From NCBI GenBank assembly GCA_934796775.1, contig CAKVPH010000018.1, forward strand, positions 1-39,989: DNA of 39,989 bases, in the 5' to 3' direction. The position numbers and the translations under genes are program-made. Origin of the DNA: an uncultured Clostridia bacterium. Lineage in GTDB: Bacteria > Bacillota > Clostridia > Christensenellales > Borkfalkiaceae. Shown piece after piece: positions 23,971 to 32,283 of the stretch (positions are counted from its first letter, which is position 1; each line of letters begins with the position of its first letter). The notes below the pieces were generated by a model. That model saw nothing but the letters and a program-made list of their open reading frames with translations, searched no databases and was not told where the DNA came from.

Positions 23971-26673
23971 TTATTGTTTTCTCTTTCTGCCGTAAGTGCG
24001 TTTAAAGTTATGCGCGTCTTCGGTTTCAGAATCGGTTTCGGTAACCATAACGCTGTTTTCCGTCCAGGTTTTTCCGTAATAAGCGTTAAGATACATCTGC
24101 TTGATTTCGCTCATGAGCGGATATCTCGGGTTTGCTCCCGTGCATTGATCGTCAAACGCCTGTTCAACCATTGCGTCAAGACGGTTCAAGAAGTCCGTTT
24201 CGTCGGGAACGTAATCTTTAATAGTGGGCTTAATGCCGACGGTGGCTTTAAGTTCATCTATTGCTTTAATTAAATTATCAAGCTTTTCGCTGTCGTCTTT
24301 GCCCTTGATTCCAAGGTAATCGGCAACTTCGGCATAACGAGCGAGCGTGTGCGGGTGATCATACTGGGGGAACGTACCCATTTTTGCGGGAACTTCGGCT
24401 GCGTTGAATCTTAAAACTTCGTCTATCATAAGCGCGTTTGCAACGCCGTGCGCGATATGATGGAACGCGCCGAGTTTGTGCGCCATAGAGTGGCATACGC
24501 CAAGGAACGCGTTAGCAAACGCCATACCTGCCATAGTTGCGGCGTTAGCCATTTTTTCTCTTGCTACTATATCGGTCTGTCCGTTTTCGTAAGCTCTGGG
24601 CAGATATTCGAATATAGTCTTTAAAGCTTTAAGAGCAAGGCCGTCGGTGTAATCGGTAGCCATCATAGAAGCGTAAGCTTCGAGTGCGTGCGTTACTGCG
24701 TCTATACCGGAAGCGGCAGTTAAGCCTCTCGGTGCGCTCATATGGAAGTCGGTATCGATAATTGCCATTTTAGGCAGTAATTCGTAGTCGGCAAGAGGAT
24801 ATTTTACGCCGCTTCTTTCATCGGTAATAACCGCGAAAGGCGTAACCTCCGAGCCGGTACCTGCCGAAGTAGGAATAGCAATAAAGTAAGCTTTTTCGCC
24901 CATTTTGGGGAATGTGTAAATACGTTTACGGATATCCATAAAGCGCATCGCCATATCCATAAAGTCAACTTCGGGATGTTCGTACATAACCCACATGATC
25001 TTACCTGCGTCCATAGCGGAGCCGCCGCCGAGCGCGATAATGCAATCGGGTTTGAACGCCGTCATCTGAGCGGTACCTTCTTTTGCACATGCAAGCGTAG
25101 GATCGGGTGCAACGTTAAAGAACGTTTCGTGAACTATTCCCATTTCGTCGAGCTTATCGGTGATAGGCTTCGTGTAACCGTTCTGATACAGGAAGCTGTC
25201 GGTAACGATAAAGCATCTCTTTTTGCCCATTACGGTTTTGAGTTCGTCCAACGCAACGGGCAGACAGCCTTTCTTTATATAAACTTTTTCAGGCGCTCTG
25301 AACCACAACATATTCTCTCTCCTTTCGGCAACCGTTTTGATATTGATAAGGTGTTTTACTCCTACGTTTTCCGAGACGCTGTTTCCGCCCCAGGAGCCGC
25401 AACCGAGCGTGAGCGACGGTGCAAGTTTAAAGTTGTACAAATCGCCTATACCGCCCTGAGAAGAGGGAGTGTTTACGAGTATTCGGCAAGTTTTCATTCT
25501 GCTTGCAAATTCGTCGAGCTTTGCTTTTTCGGTAGTTACGTTTAAATAAATAGAAGAAGTATGGCCATATCCGCCGTCGGCAATAAGATGTTCGGCTTTA
25601 GAAAAAGCGTCCTGAATATCTTTTGCGCGGTACATAGCAAGTACGGGTGAAAGTTTTTCGTGCGCGAATTCTTCCGAAAGTTCTACGCTTTCTACTTCAC
25701 CTATTAAAATCTTGGTGCTTTCGGGAACGGTTACGCCTGCAAGAGCTGCAATTGTTACCGGCTTTTGTCCTACGATTTTAGCGTTTAAAGCACCGTTTAT
25801 AATTATGGTCTTTCTTACCTTTTCGGTTTCTTCGGGATTTAAGAAATAGCAACCGCGAGCCGAAAATTCAGCTTTTACTTTGTCGTAAACCTTATCGAGA
25901 ACTATAACCGACTGTTCGGACGCGCAAATCATGCCGTTATCGAAAGTTTTACTGTGAATTATGGAGTTTACGGCAAGCAGAATGTCCGCAGTGTCGTCTA
26001 TAATAGCGGGAGTATTGCCTGCGCCTACGCCGAGTGCGGGTTTTCCGCTCGAATAAGCGGCTTTAACCATTCCGGGCCCGCCGGTTGCAAGTATGATATC
26101 CGATTCCTTCATTATAAGGTTAGTCATATCGAGCGACGGAACGTCGATCCAACCGATAATATCTTCGGGCGCACCTGCTGCAACAGCAGCTTCCAAAACG
26201 ACTTTAGCCGCGCTTATAGTAGAATTTTTCGCTCTGGGGTGCGGGCTTATGATTATGCCGTTTCGCGTCTTTAACGAAATAAGGGTTTTAAATATAGCCG
26301 TAGACGTGGGGTTCGTTGTAGGAATTACCGCAGCGATAAGTCCGATAGGTTCGGCAATTTTTTTAATTCCGTAAATATCGTCCTGTTCGATGACGCCGCA
26401 GGTCTTTACGTCTTTATACTTATTATAAATATATTCCGCGGCATAGTGGTTTTTAATTACCTTGTCTTCAACTACGCCCATGCCCGTTTCTTCAACGGCA
26501 AGCTTTGCGAGCGGAATACGCATCTTGTCCGCAGCAATAGCCGCGGCAAGGAAAATCTTGTCTACCTGCTCTTGCGTGTAGGTCGCGTATTTTTTCTGCG
26601 CGGCTCTTACTCTTGCAATGGCGGCTTCCAAGGTTGCAACGCTGTCAACTTTCATATAAGATTTTTCTTCCAT
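23971..26673 (-). CDS. adhE: Bifunctional acetaldehyde-CoA/alcohol dehydrogenase AdhE
   Basis: Reduces acetyl-CoA to acetaldehyde and then to ethanol with two NADH, and forms spirosomes in known cases. 900 residues, the usual length. Residues 1-440 are the aldehyde dehydrogenase with GVGAGNTPAII and catalytic Cys250 (DNGMICASEQS). Residues about 455-870 are the Fe-dependent alcohol dehydrogenase, with GGGSAMDAGKIMW, SAGTGSEVTPFAVITD, GIDAVTHALEAY (metal Asp and His) and CHSMAHKLGAFHHIAHGVANAL (two more His). ATG at 26673 is chosen because GGGAG lies 6 bases before it; an ATG at 26748 lies in the -10 box and cannot start the protein. First gene of an operon with the kinase and ferredoxin. Confidence 0.95.
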   Translation of the reverse strand: MEEKSYMKVDSVATLEAAIARVRAAQKKYATYTQEQVDKIFLAAAIAADKMRIPLAKLAVEETGMGVVEDKVIKNHYAAEYIYNKYKDVKTCGVIEQDDIYGIKKIAEPIGLIAAVIPTTNPTSTAIFKTLISLKTRNGIIISPHPRAKNSTISAAKVVLEAAVAAGAPEDIIGWIDVPSLDMTNLIMKESDIILATGGPGMVKAAYSSGKPALGVGAGNTPAIIDDTADILLAVNSIIHSKTFDNGMICASEQSVIVLDKVYDKVKAEFSARGCYFLNPEETEKVRKTIIINGALNAKIVGQKPVTIAALAGVTVPESTKILIGEVESVELSEEFAHEKLSPVLAMYRAKDIQDAFSKAEHLIADGGYGHTSSIYLNVTTEKAKLDEFASRMKTCRILVNTPSSQGGIGDLYNFKLAPSLTLGCGSWGGNSVSENVGVKHLINIKTVAERRENMLWFRAPEKVYIKKGCLPVALDELKTVMGKKRCFIVTDSFLYQNGYTKPITDKLDEMGIVHETFFNVAPDPTLACAKEGTAQMTAFKPDCIIALGGGSAMDAGKIMWVMYEHPEVDFMDMAMRFMDIRKRIYTFPKMGEKAYFIAIPTSAGTGSEVTPFAVITDERSGVKYPLADYELLPKMAIIDTDFHMSAPRGLTAASGIDAVTHALEAYASMMATDYTDGLALKALKTIFEYLPRAYENGQTDIVAREKMANAATMAGMAFANAFLGVCHSMAHKLGAFHHIAHGVANALMIDEVLRFNAAEVPAKMGTFPQYDHPHTLARYAEVADYLGIKGKDDSEKLDNLIKAIDELKATVGIKPTIKDYVPDETDFLNRLDAMVEQAFDDQCTGANPRYPLMSEIKQMYLNAYYGKTWTENSVMVTETDSETEDAHNFKRTYGRKRKQ

Positions 26674-26746
26674 ATAGTTCTCCCGTGCTTCGGCTGTTTT
26701 TTGTATTTTCCCCGAAACACTATATCGTTCTCTTTTTATCGATATC

Positions 26747-26776
26747 ATTATACCAAATCAGCACTAAAAAAATCAA
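26747..26776 (-). promoter_or_regulatory. Promoter of adhE
   Basis: TTGATT (26776-26771), 18 bases, TATAAT (26752-26747) on the minus strand. No clear Rex palindrome was seen beside it. The 5' leader is about 70 bases. Confidence 0.6.
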
Positions 26777-26882
26777 ACGTATTTTTATATCGTTTTTTTA
26801 TATAGATATATACAAAATGATATATCCCGATTATATAACCCGAAAGCCCGTCCGCTTATTTTTTTCGGCTATCAAATTACGA

Positions 26883-26911
26883 TTGATTTATTCCGTTAAA
26901 TATTATATAAT
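26883..26911 (+). promoter_or_regulatory. Promoter of the ABC exporter operon
   Basis: TTGATT (26883-26888), 17 bases, TATAAT (26906-26911). A GCGCGT/ACGCGC hairpin (26931-26952) lies in the leader before an AAAGG site. Confidence 0.65.
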
Positions 26912-26979
26912 GAAAAGGCAACAAAATCAAGCGCGTGAACGCATAAACGCGCCATTTTAAAAAAAAGAAAAGGTATTAT

Positions 26980-27867
26980 ATGGTTCTTCAAGTAAACGAT
27001 ATTTACAAAAATTTCGGACAAAAAGAGGTTTTAAAGGGCATTTCGTTCAAAGCCGAAGGCGGTAAAGCTTTCGGGCTTTTAGGCAGAAACGGCGCGGGAA
27101 AAACCACTACGATCCGAATTATTATGAACGTTTTTCCCGCAGATAAAGGCGAACTTACGGTAGACGGCAAAAAAATAGACTACTCAAAAATAAAGCTCGG
27201 GTATCTGCCCGAAGAGCGCGGACTTTACCCTAAAAAACTAATTTTTGATCAGCTGATGTTTTTTGCCGAGCTTAAAGGAATGAACAAAACCGACGCGGCA
27301 AAAAGCATTGACTACTGGCTTTGCCGCCTTGAAATGAGCGAACACAAAAATAAACGACTGGATACCCTTTCAAAGGGTAATCAACAAAAAATTCAGCTTA
27401 TAACCGCGCTCGTCTGCGATCCCGACGTTGTAATTTTAGACGAGCCGTTTTCGGGACTCGATCCCGTAAACGCAAACCTGATAAAGGATATTGTCAAAGA
27501 ACAGCTCGAAAAAGATAAAATCGTGCTTTTTTCGGGGCATCAGATGAATTATATCGAAGAATTTTGCGACGACATAGCTCTGCTATCGGAAGGCAAAATC
27601 GCACTTTCGGGCAATCTGAACCAAATAAAGCGAAGCTACCCGAGAAATAAACTCGTAGTTCGCTCGGTAGATAAATTAAAAATAATCGACCGATTTAAAG
27701 ACAAAGCGTCAAATCTATCCGACGATTCGCTTTTGCTTACGCTTGAACATGAAAACGACAAACAGAACGTTTCCGCATTTTTATTTAACAATTACGACGT
27801 TGACGAGATCAAAGTTTTTGAACCGTCGCTCGGTGATATTTTTGTTGAATACACCACGCAAAAGTAA
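26980..27867 (+). CDS. ABC exporter ATP-binding protein, NatA-like
   Basis: A 295-residue ATPase of the ABC-2 exporter class. Walker A GRNGAGKTT is at 35-43, the signature LSKGNQQK at 130-137, Walker B VVILDEP at 150-156, and the H-loop is GHQMNYIEEF. The C-terminal 90 residues (KLVVRSVDKLKIIDRF ... DEIKVFEPSLGDIFVEYT) are the DUF4162-type domain of NatA-like subunits. These export Na+, drugs or peptides in related systems; the substrate here is unknown. It is followed after 67 bases by its permease. The gap carries a copy of the dispersed ATAATCGACTTATA motif. Confidence 0.88.
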   Translation: MVLQVNDIYKNFGQKEVLKGISFKAEGGKAFGLLGRNGAGKTTTIRIIMNVFPADKGELTVDGKKIDYSKIKLGYLPEERGLYPKKLIFDQLMFFAELKGMNKTDAAKSIDYWLCRLEMSEHKNKRLDTLSKGNQQKIQLITALVCDPDVVILDEPFSGLDPVNANLIKDIVKEQLEKDKIVLFSGHQMNYIEEFCDDIALLSEGKIALSGNLNQIKRSYPRNKLVVRSVDKLKIIDRFKDKASNLSDDSLLLTLEHENDKQNVSAFLFNNYDVDEIKVFEPSLGDIFVEYTTQK

Positions 27868-27891
27868 TTATTCAACACTAAAAATGCGCCG

Positions 27892-27905
27892 ATAATCGAC
27901 TTATA
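27892..27905 (+). repeat. Dispersed intergenic motif, copy 4
   Basis: ATAATCGACTTATA followed by GCGCGACTTTTTA, inside the NatAB-like operon and ending next to the permease ribosome site (AAAGGAG). Confidence 0.6.
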
Positions 27906-27934
27906 GCGCGACTTTTTAAAGGAGAAGCAAAAAA

Positions 27935-29164
27935 ATGAAACAGTTTAAGATCATATTTTTATTTGAACTTAAATCCTTTTTTAAAAACAAAATATTTGTG
28001 GGCATAACCATATTTTTAGCGGCGGCAATTGCGCTGTTTATGTTTTTCCCGCGCATAGCGGGACTGTTTAAAAGCGATACGCCCGCACAAAAGCCCGTAA
28101 TGCTTATAGCCGGCGAAACGCTTGAAGCAAGTGAAATTGACCAGACTTTTAAAGCGGCGTTTAAAAACTACGACGTGCAAATTGCCACACCCGACGAGCA
28201 GAAATTAAGCGCGGACGTAAAAGACGGCAAAGCAGAATGCGCATTTTTGATTTCAGATGATTTTACAACGTATTCGTATTTTGTAAGCAATCTTTCTATG
28301 TACGACACAAACGAAAGCGTTGCCGACGAAATTTTGCTTAACGTTTATAGGCTTATTAAGCTGAACGAAGCGGGACTTACGCCCGAGCAGACAGCCGAAA
28401 TTATGCAAAAACGCATAGAACACACCACGCATAATCTTGGAAAAGATCAGATTCAAAACTTTTTTTACACTTACATAATGATTTTTGCGCTGTATTCCGT
28501 AATACTTTTATACGGGCAGATGATAGCGTCTAACGTAGCTACAGAAAAAAGCTCAAAGGCGATGGAACTTTTGGTTACAAGCGCAAAACCCGTTTCTATG
28601 ATGTTCGGCAAAGTTTTAGCGGCATGCATTGCGGGACTTTTGCAGCTTATAGTTGTTTTTGGAACTGCACTTTTGAGCTTTAACCTTAACAAAGACTACT
28701 GGAACGGCAATATGATAGTAAATTCTATTTTCAACATTCCCGCCGACCTACTCATATACATGCTTGTGTTCTTTATTTTAGGATTCTTTATTTATGCGTT
28801 TTTATACGGCGCGGTCGGTTCTACAGCAACCAAGCTTGAGGACATAAACACTTCGGTTATGCCTATAACCGTACTGTTTATTGCAGGATTTTTGGTGGTA
28901 ATGATATCGCTTGCGAGCGGGAACCTCGACGGAACGCTTTTAAAGATTTGTTCGTATATTCCGTTTACGTCGCCCATGGCTATGTTTACGAGAATTGCAA
29001 TGAGCGTAGTACCCGTGCATGAAATAATAATCTCTATTGCGGTTCTTGTTATCTCTGTAATAGCGGTGGGCATAATATCGGCAAAAATCTACCGCATAGG
29101 CGTACTGCTTTACGGCACTAAGCCCAAGCTTAAAGATATAATAAAAATGATAAAGGCAGCGTAG
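27935..29164 (+). CDS. ABC-2 exporter permease, NatB-like
   Basis: A 409-residue membrane protein. The first helix (FVGITIFLAAAIALFMFFP) follows a cytosolic ELKSFFKNK start, then a large extracytosolic loop of about 150 residues. Five more helices begin at QNFFYTYIMIFALYSVILLYGQMI. The motif ATEKSSKAMELLVTSAKPVSMMFGKVLA is the conserved ABC-2/NatB segment in front of the membrane core. AAAGGAG lies 9 bases before the ATG. It pairs with the ATPase encoded just upstream to form an exporter. What it moves is not shown by the sequence. Confidence 0.87.
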   Translation: MKQFKIIFLFELKSFFKNKIFVGITIFLAAAIALFMFFPRIAGLFKSDTPAQKPVMLIAGETLEASEIDQTFKAAFKNYDVQIATPDEQKLSADVKDGKAECAFLISDDFTTYSYFVSNLSMYDTNESVADEILLNVYRLIKLNEAGLTPEQTAEIMQKRIEHTTHNLGKDQIQNFFYTYIMIFALYSVILLYGQMIASNVATEKSSKAMELLVTSAKPVSMMFGKVLAACIAGLLQLIVVFGTALLSFNLNKDYWNGNMIVNSIFNIPADLLIYMLVFFILGFFIYAFLYGAVGSTATKLEDINTSVMPITVLFIAGFLVVMISLASGNLDGTLLKICSYIPFTSPMAMFTRIAMSVVPVHEIIISIAVLVISVIAVGIISAKIYRIGVLLYGTKPKLKDIIKMIKAA

Positions 29165-29174
29165 GCAACGTAAC

Positions 29175-29457
29175 GGCAGCGTGACGCTGCACCCTTGGCT
29201 ACCACTTATAAGCTTTTCGCGGGGATAAAAATTTGCTACTCGTTAAAATTACACGAGTTAAACCTTTAATAATCGACTTATAGGTTGATTTTTAATGCAA
29301 GGCTTCCACGAATGCATGAAGCTGGCAACGGTGAGTTTTACGAACCGTTGACTGAAGAGGATTTCTTATAATTAAAGCTGCGACAAGCATAACACATAAC
29401 CTTGGCAGCGTGACGCTGCACCCAAGCGTAACGCTTGACCTAAACTACCACTTATAA
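29175..29457 (+). repeat. Intergenic direct repeats with hairpins
   Basis: A 20-bp unit, GGCAGCGTGACGCTGCACCC (with its own GCAGCG/CGCTGC hairpin), lies at 29175-29194 and again at 29404-29423. Each is followed by CTACCACTTATAA (29199-29211 and 29445-29457). They look like copies of a small repeated element. The whole stretch 29165-29808 has no gene. Confidence 0.55.
29269..29282 (+). repeat. Dispersed intergenic motif, copy 5
   Basis: ATAATCGACTTATA followed by GGTTGATTTTTAA; the second arm is a weaker match than in other copies. Confidence 0.55.
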
Positions 29458-29524
29458 AATTCTCACGGAAATATATTGTTACAACTCGTATTAATTTTTA
29501 TAATAAACACTTACAAAATCGTAG

Positions 29525-29545
29525 CGGGCGGATATTATCCGCCCG
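29525..29545. terminator. Terminator-like hairpin after the exporter
   Basis: CGGGCGGATA/TATCCGCCCG, a perfect 10-bp stem followed by TTTTGTTT. Probable end of the natAB-like transcript, though 360 bases downstream. Confidence 0.55.
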
Positions 29546-29573
29546 TTTTGTTTATTCATGCTTACTTTTTAGC

Positions 29574-29592
29574 GGGAAGATAATATCTTCCC
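29574..29592. repeat. Short palindromic element
   Basis: GGGAAGAT AAT ATCTTCCC, a near copy in form of the hairpin at 29525. Both follow a TAGCGGG lead-in, as in repeated intergenic boilerplate. Confidence 0.45.
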
Positions 29593-29671
29593 CTACAATT
29601 TTTCTACAGTAATGCGACGTTCAACGACTATTTTAATAATGATATAATTTTATTATCAGAAATCCTCTATC

Positions 29672-29706
29672 GGCGCATTTGCGCCACTTTCTCCAACGGG
29701 AGAAAG
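29672..29706. repeat. REP-like double hairpin
   Basis: GGCGCATTTGCGCC followed by CTTTCTCC AAC GGGAGAAAG: two adjacent hairpins. Similar two-hairpin intergenic repeats are known from gut Bacillota genomes. Confidence 0.45.
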
Positions 29707-29727
29707 CTATTTAATTCTAAAGCTTTG

Positions 29728-29741
29728 ATAATCGACTTATA
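29728..29741 (+). repeat. Dispersed intergenic motif, copy 6
   Basis: ATAATCGACTTATA followed by TCGCGAGTTTTAA. Confidence 0.55.
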
Positions 29742-29759
29742 TCGCGAGTTTTAACATAC

Positions 29760-29791
29760 AACAAGGCGAGCTGAATACGGCTCGCCTTGTT
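29760..29791. terminator. Bidirectional terminator
   Basis: AACAAGGCGAGC (29760-29771) and GCTCGCCTTGTT (29780-29791), a 12-bp perfect stem. It ends the truncated LRR gene on the minus strand. Confidence 0.65.
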
Positions 29792-29808
29792 TAAATTGCT
29801 TTACATTT

Positions 29809-30324
29809 TTAATTTTTTTTCCAGATTACGGGCGTTACTCCGTCCGTATCGTAGTGCCAGTAATTACCGTTATAATCCGTTCCGTCAGAATTAAGCTCGG
29901 GTGCTGTTTCACTATAATAATACAAAATTTCGTCTGTTAAATTATAGTTATATGGATCGATTGAAACTTTATTCCATTGTTCCGCAGTACCTTTATAGTA
30001 TACTGTTTTTAAATCATTGCAACCATAAAACGCAGAATAACCAATCGATGTTACACCATCCGGTATTGTAATGGACGTAAGACTGCTACAATAACTAAAC
30101 GCCCAACCGCCAATCGACGTCACGCTATCGGGTATTGTAACGGAAGTAAGACCGCGGCAACCCTCAAACGCCCAACCGCCAATCGACGTCACGCTATCGG
30201 GTATTGTAATGGACGTAAGACTACGGCAACCCTCAAACGCATAATAATCAATCGATGTTACACTATCGGGTATTGTAATGGACGTAAGACTACTACAACC
30301 ACTAAACGCACAATCAATAGGCAC
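29809..30324 (-). CDS. Truncated BspA-type leucine-rich-repeat protein
   Basis: 171 residues made of LRR_5 repeats of 23 residues: the unit GCSSLTSITIPDSVTSIGGWAFEGC recurs about four times in outline. A closing segment follows (DLKTVYYKGTAEQWNKVSIDP) and a C-terminal tail (TAPELNSDGTDYNGNYWHYDTDGVTPVIWKK). Intact relatives are several hundred residues long, secreted, and bind host or bacterial surfaces. Here the first repeat is cut in its first strand. The sequence before it (KERKIPVP, with a stop just upstream) belongs to the neighbouring mobile element. So the 5' part, including the signal peptide, was split off. The GTG start is formal and no good ribosome site precedes it. Probably non-functional as it stands. 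Confidence 0.6.
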   Translation of the reverse strand: MPIDCAFSGCSSLTSITIPDSVTSIDYYAFEGCRSLTSITIPDSVTSIGGWAFEGCRGLTSVTIPDSVTSIGGWAFSYCSSLTSITIPDGVTSIGYSAFYGCNDLKTVYYKGTAEQWNKVSIDPYNYNLTDEILYYYSETAPELNSDGTDYNGNYWHYDTDGVTPVIWKKN

Positions 30325-30330
30325 AGGGAT
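30318..30330. other. Left boundary of the conjugative element
   Basis: LRR coding sequence (IDCAFSGC on the minus strand) stops matching the repeat pattern here, and element sequence leading to the recombinase starts. The exact crossover bases cannot be fixed without an empty site. Confidence 0.4.
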
Positions 30331-30348
30331 TTTTCTTTCTTTTTAGAT

Positions 30349-30377
30349 AGTGGCGCGGCTTTCATTGTCACGCCACT
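30349..30377. other. Inverted repeat at the recombinase stop codon
   Basis: AGTGGCG (30349-30355) and CGCCACT (30371-30377) flank 15 bases and overlap the recombinase stop codon. Without a U tract it is more likely part of the att region or an mRNA end structure than a terminator. Confidence 0.4.
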
Positions 30378-32056
30378 TCTATAATTTTTGTTTTGTCTGT
30401 TTTTACAGGCTCGTTGTCGGTGTTCGGAACACTTACTGTTCCAACGCAGTTATAGACTATCTTCACTTTCTGCGTTTTTACACCGTCATTTTTTTCGGCT
30501 TCATAAACGATTATCTTCTCCACAAACGTTCTTATGATTTCGGCGTTCAGTTCCGTGATGTCGGAATATTTGTTTACCAACTTCATAAACTGATCCACGC
30601 TTTCGCCCTCTTCTCGAACGGCAGATATTTCATCTTTCAGCCTTTGAGCAGTTTGCTGTAATCCGTTCTGTTCCGTTTCATACGTTGCCGTCATCTTTGC
30701 AAATCGCTCGTCGCTTATTTTACCCGAAACGTTATCTTCGTACAGTTTCTGAATAATTCCGTCAATTTCGGCAATGCGTCTGACGGCTTTGTCGAGCGAC
30801 GCTTTGTTTTCGGCTCGCAGTTTTTCGGTTTCTCTTAAAGATCGTTTCTTTGCCAAGTCTAAAAACTCGCTTTCGTGTTCTCTTGCAAATGCCGTTACTT
30901 GACGTAAATCCCGTAAAAGAATTTTCTCAATGTCCGCAAGTCTTATGAAGTGCGACGTGCAGAAATACTTGCGCTTCTTTCGATAAACCGAACACACAAA
31001 ATAATCTTTTTGGTGCGGATCACGTTGTCTGCGTAAATACAGCCTATGTCCGCAATCTCCGCAAAACAACATTCCCGACAATGCGTTCGGTTCGCCAAGA
31101 CTGTCAAGGCGGCGTTTCCCTTCTCGGATTTTCTGCACCGCCCAAAACGTTTCTTCGTCGATGATCGGCTCTTGTGTATCTTTGAATACTTGCCATTCAT
31201 CGGAAGGTAACAAGATAACCTTTTTCGACTTAAACGATTTTTTCTTCGTCTTGAAATTTACCGTCCACCCAAGATATTCCCAATAACCGAGTATCGCTCC
31301 AACCGTTTGGTCTGCCCACGCTTCGGGCATTTCGTTCGCTCTTATCGTAACCTTTCTGCCCATTTTCTTAGCGTGTATTTTCGGCGTATCGACACCTTCG
31401 TCCGTCAATATCCGTGAGATTTGCGTCGGACCGAAGCCCTGCATACAAAGTCCGAATATTCTTCTTACAACCGTTGCCGCTTCTTCGTCAATAAGCCACT
31501 TGTTCTTATCGTTCGGATCTTTTATATATCCGTAAGGCGGTAACGGATTTGTGTGTTTACCGGAATTGCCTTTTGCCTTGATTGCCGACTTCATCTTCTT
31601 GCTGATGTCTTTCGCATACCATTCGTTCATTATGTTTCTGAACGGCGTGAAGTCGTTATCCGTTTGAACTTCGCTGTCCACGTTGTCGTTGACTGCGATA
31701 AACTGCACGTCGTATTCGGGGAAAATAACTTCCGTATAGTAACCGACTTCGAGATAGTTTCTGCCGAAACGGGACATATCTTTGACGATAACTCGTTTAA
31801 TAAGCCCTGCTTCGACTCTTTCCATCATCCGCTTAAAATCAGGTCGATTAAAGTTTGTTCCCGAATACCCGTCGTCCACATAAACTTGAACGTTTGCATA
31901 TCCTTTGCTTTTTGCATATTGCAAGAGTAATTCTCTTTGATTTTTAATACTGTTCGATTCGCCCGTCAACTCGTCATCTCTACTCAAACGAGTATACAGT
32001 GCGGTTTCATCACCTTCTGCAAATGGTATTTTGTTGATTGCTGACTGATTTCTCAT
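30368..32056 (-). CDS. Large serine recombinase, TnpX/TndX type
   Basis: The site-specific recombinase that should excise and insert the element, 562 residues. The resolvase domain (about 17-160) opens with ALYTRLSRDDE (catalytic Ser25) and contains VIVKDMSRFGRNYLEVGYYTE. The recombinase domain follows (PPYGYIKDPNDKNKWLIDEEAA). Then come a zinc ribbon (MLFCGDCGHRLYL ... CSVYRKKRKYFCTSH), a coiled coil (about 400-490) and a DUF4368-like end (ITELNAEIIRTFVEKIIVYE). AAGGAG lies 6 bases before the ATG. It is the terminal gene of the element, only about 40 bases from the boundary, as in related transposons. Confidence 0.92.
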   Translation of the reverse strand: MRNQSAINKIPFAEGDETALYTRLSRDDELTGESNSIKNQRELLLQYAKSKGYANVQVYVDDGYSGTNFNRPDFKRMMERVEAGLIKRVIVKDMSRFGRNYLEVGYYTEVIFPEYDVQFIAVNDNVDSEVQTDNDFTPFRNIMNEWYAKDISKKMKSAIKAKGNSGKHTNPLPPYGYIKDPNDKNKWLIDEEAATVVRRIFGLCMQGFGPTQISRILTDEGVDTPKIHAKKMGRKVTIRANEMPEAWADQTVGAILGYWEYLGWTVNFKTKKKSFKSKKVILLPSDEWQVFKDTQEPIIDEETFWAVQKIREGKRRLDSLGEPNALSGMLFCGDCGHRLYLRRQRDPHQKDYFVCSVYRKKRKYFCTSHFIRLADIEKILLRDLRQVTAFAREHESEFLDLAKKRSLRETEKLRAENKASLDKAVRRIAEIDGIIQKLYEDNVSGKISDERFAKMTATYETEQNGLQQTAQRLKDEISAVREEGESVDQFMKLVNKYSDITELNAEIIRTFVEKIIVYEAEKNDGVKTQKVKIVYNCVGTVSVPNTDNEPVKTDKTKIIEVA

Positions 32057-32076
32057 TTAATACTCCTTCTGAAAAA

Positions 32077-32241
32077 TCAGCCTTCAAATGTAGCCTTTTG
32101 ATTATTTAATCGGCGTCGTTCTTCGTTTACCAAACCGTCTATTCCCGCTTCTATCAATTTCTTGATTTTCTGCTCTGCGGTTTCGTGCGCCGCTTCCGAT
32201 TCTTCCGTTTCCACAATAAAAACCGTATTGTCGATTTTCAT
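32077..32241 (-). CDS. TnpW-like transposon protein
   Basis: A small acidic-then-basic protein (MKIDNTVFIVETEESEAAHE..., ending RRLNNQKATFEG), 54 residues from ATG 32241. The pattern of a short beta segment followed by EETAEQKIKKLI matches TnpW proteins encoded before the large recombinase of Tn4451-like elements. No good ribosome site precedes this ATG. A perfect AAGGAGG sits 8 bases before an in-frame ATA at 32277, and reading from there adds SVENNKKRSYT, which fits the basic N terminus of the family. The start may thus be a rare AUA. Its role in transposition is not established. The recombinase gene follows by 20 bases. Confidence 0.55.
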   Translation of the reverse strand: MKIDNTVFIVETEESEAAHETAEQKIKKLIEAGIDGLVNEERRRLNNQKATFEG

Positions 32242-32283
32242 CGTGTAACTTCTTTTCTTATTATTTTCTACGCTTATCGTTGT

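Noticed and set aside
26673..26748. 25-residue longer AdhE
   Set aside because: That ATG overlaps the -10 box of the promoter; the ATG at 26673 has a proper GGGAG site and the usual family start.
26747..26820. Rex site at the adhE promoter
   Set aside because: Fermentation genes often have one, but no TTGTGAA-type palindrome could be found here.
30045..30310. CRISPR-like regular repeats
   Set aside because: The 69-bp period is the coding repeat of 23-residue leucine-rich units, without unique spacers; no cas gene is nearby.
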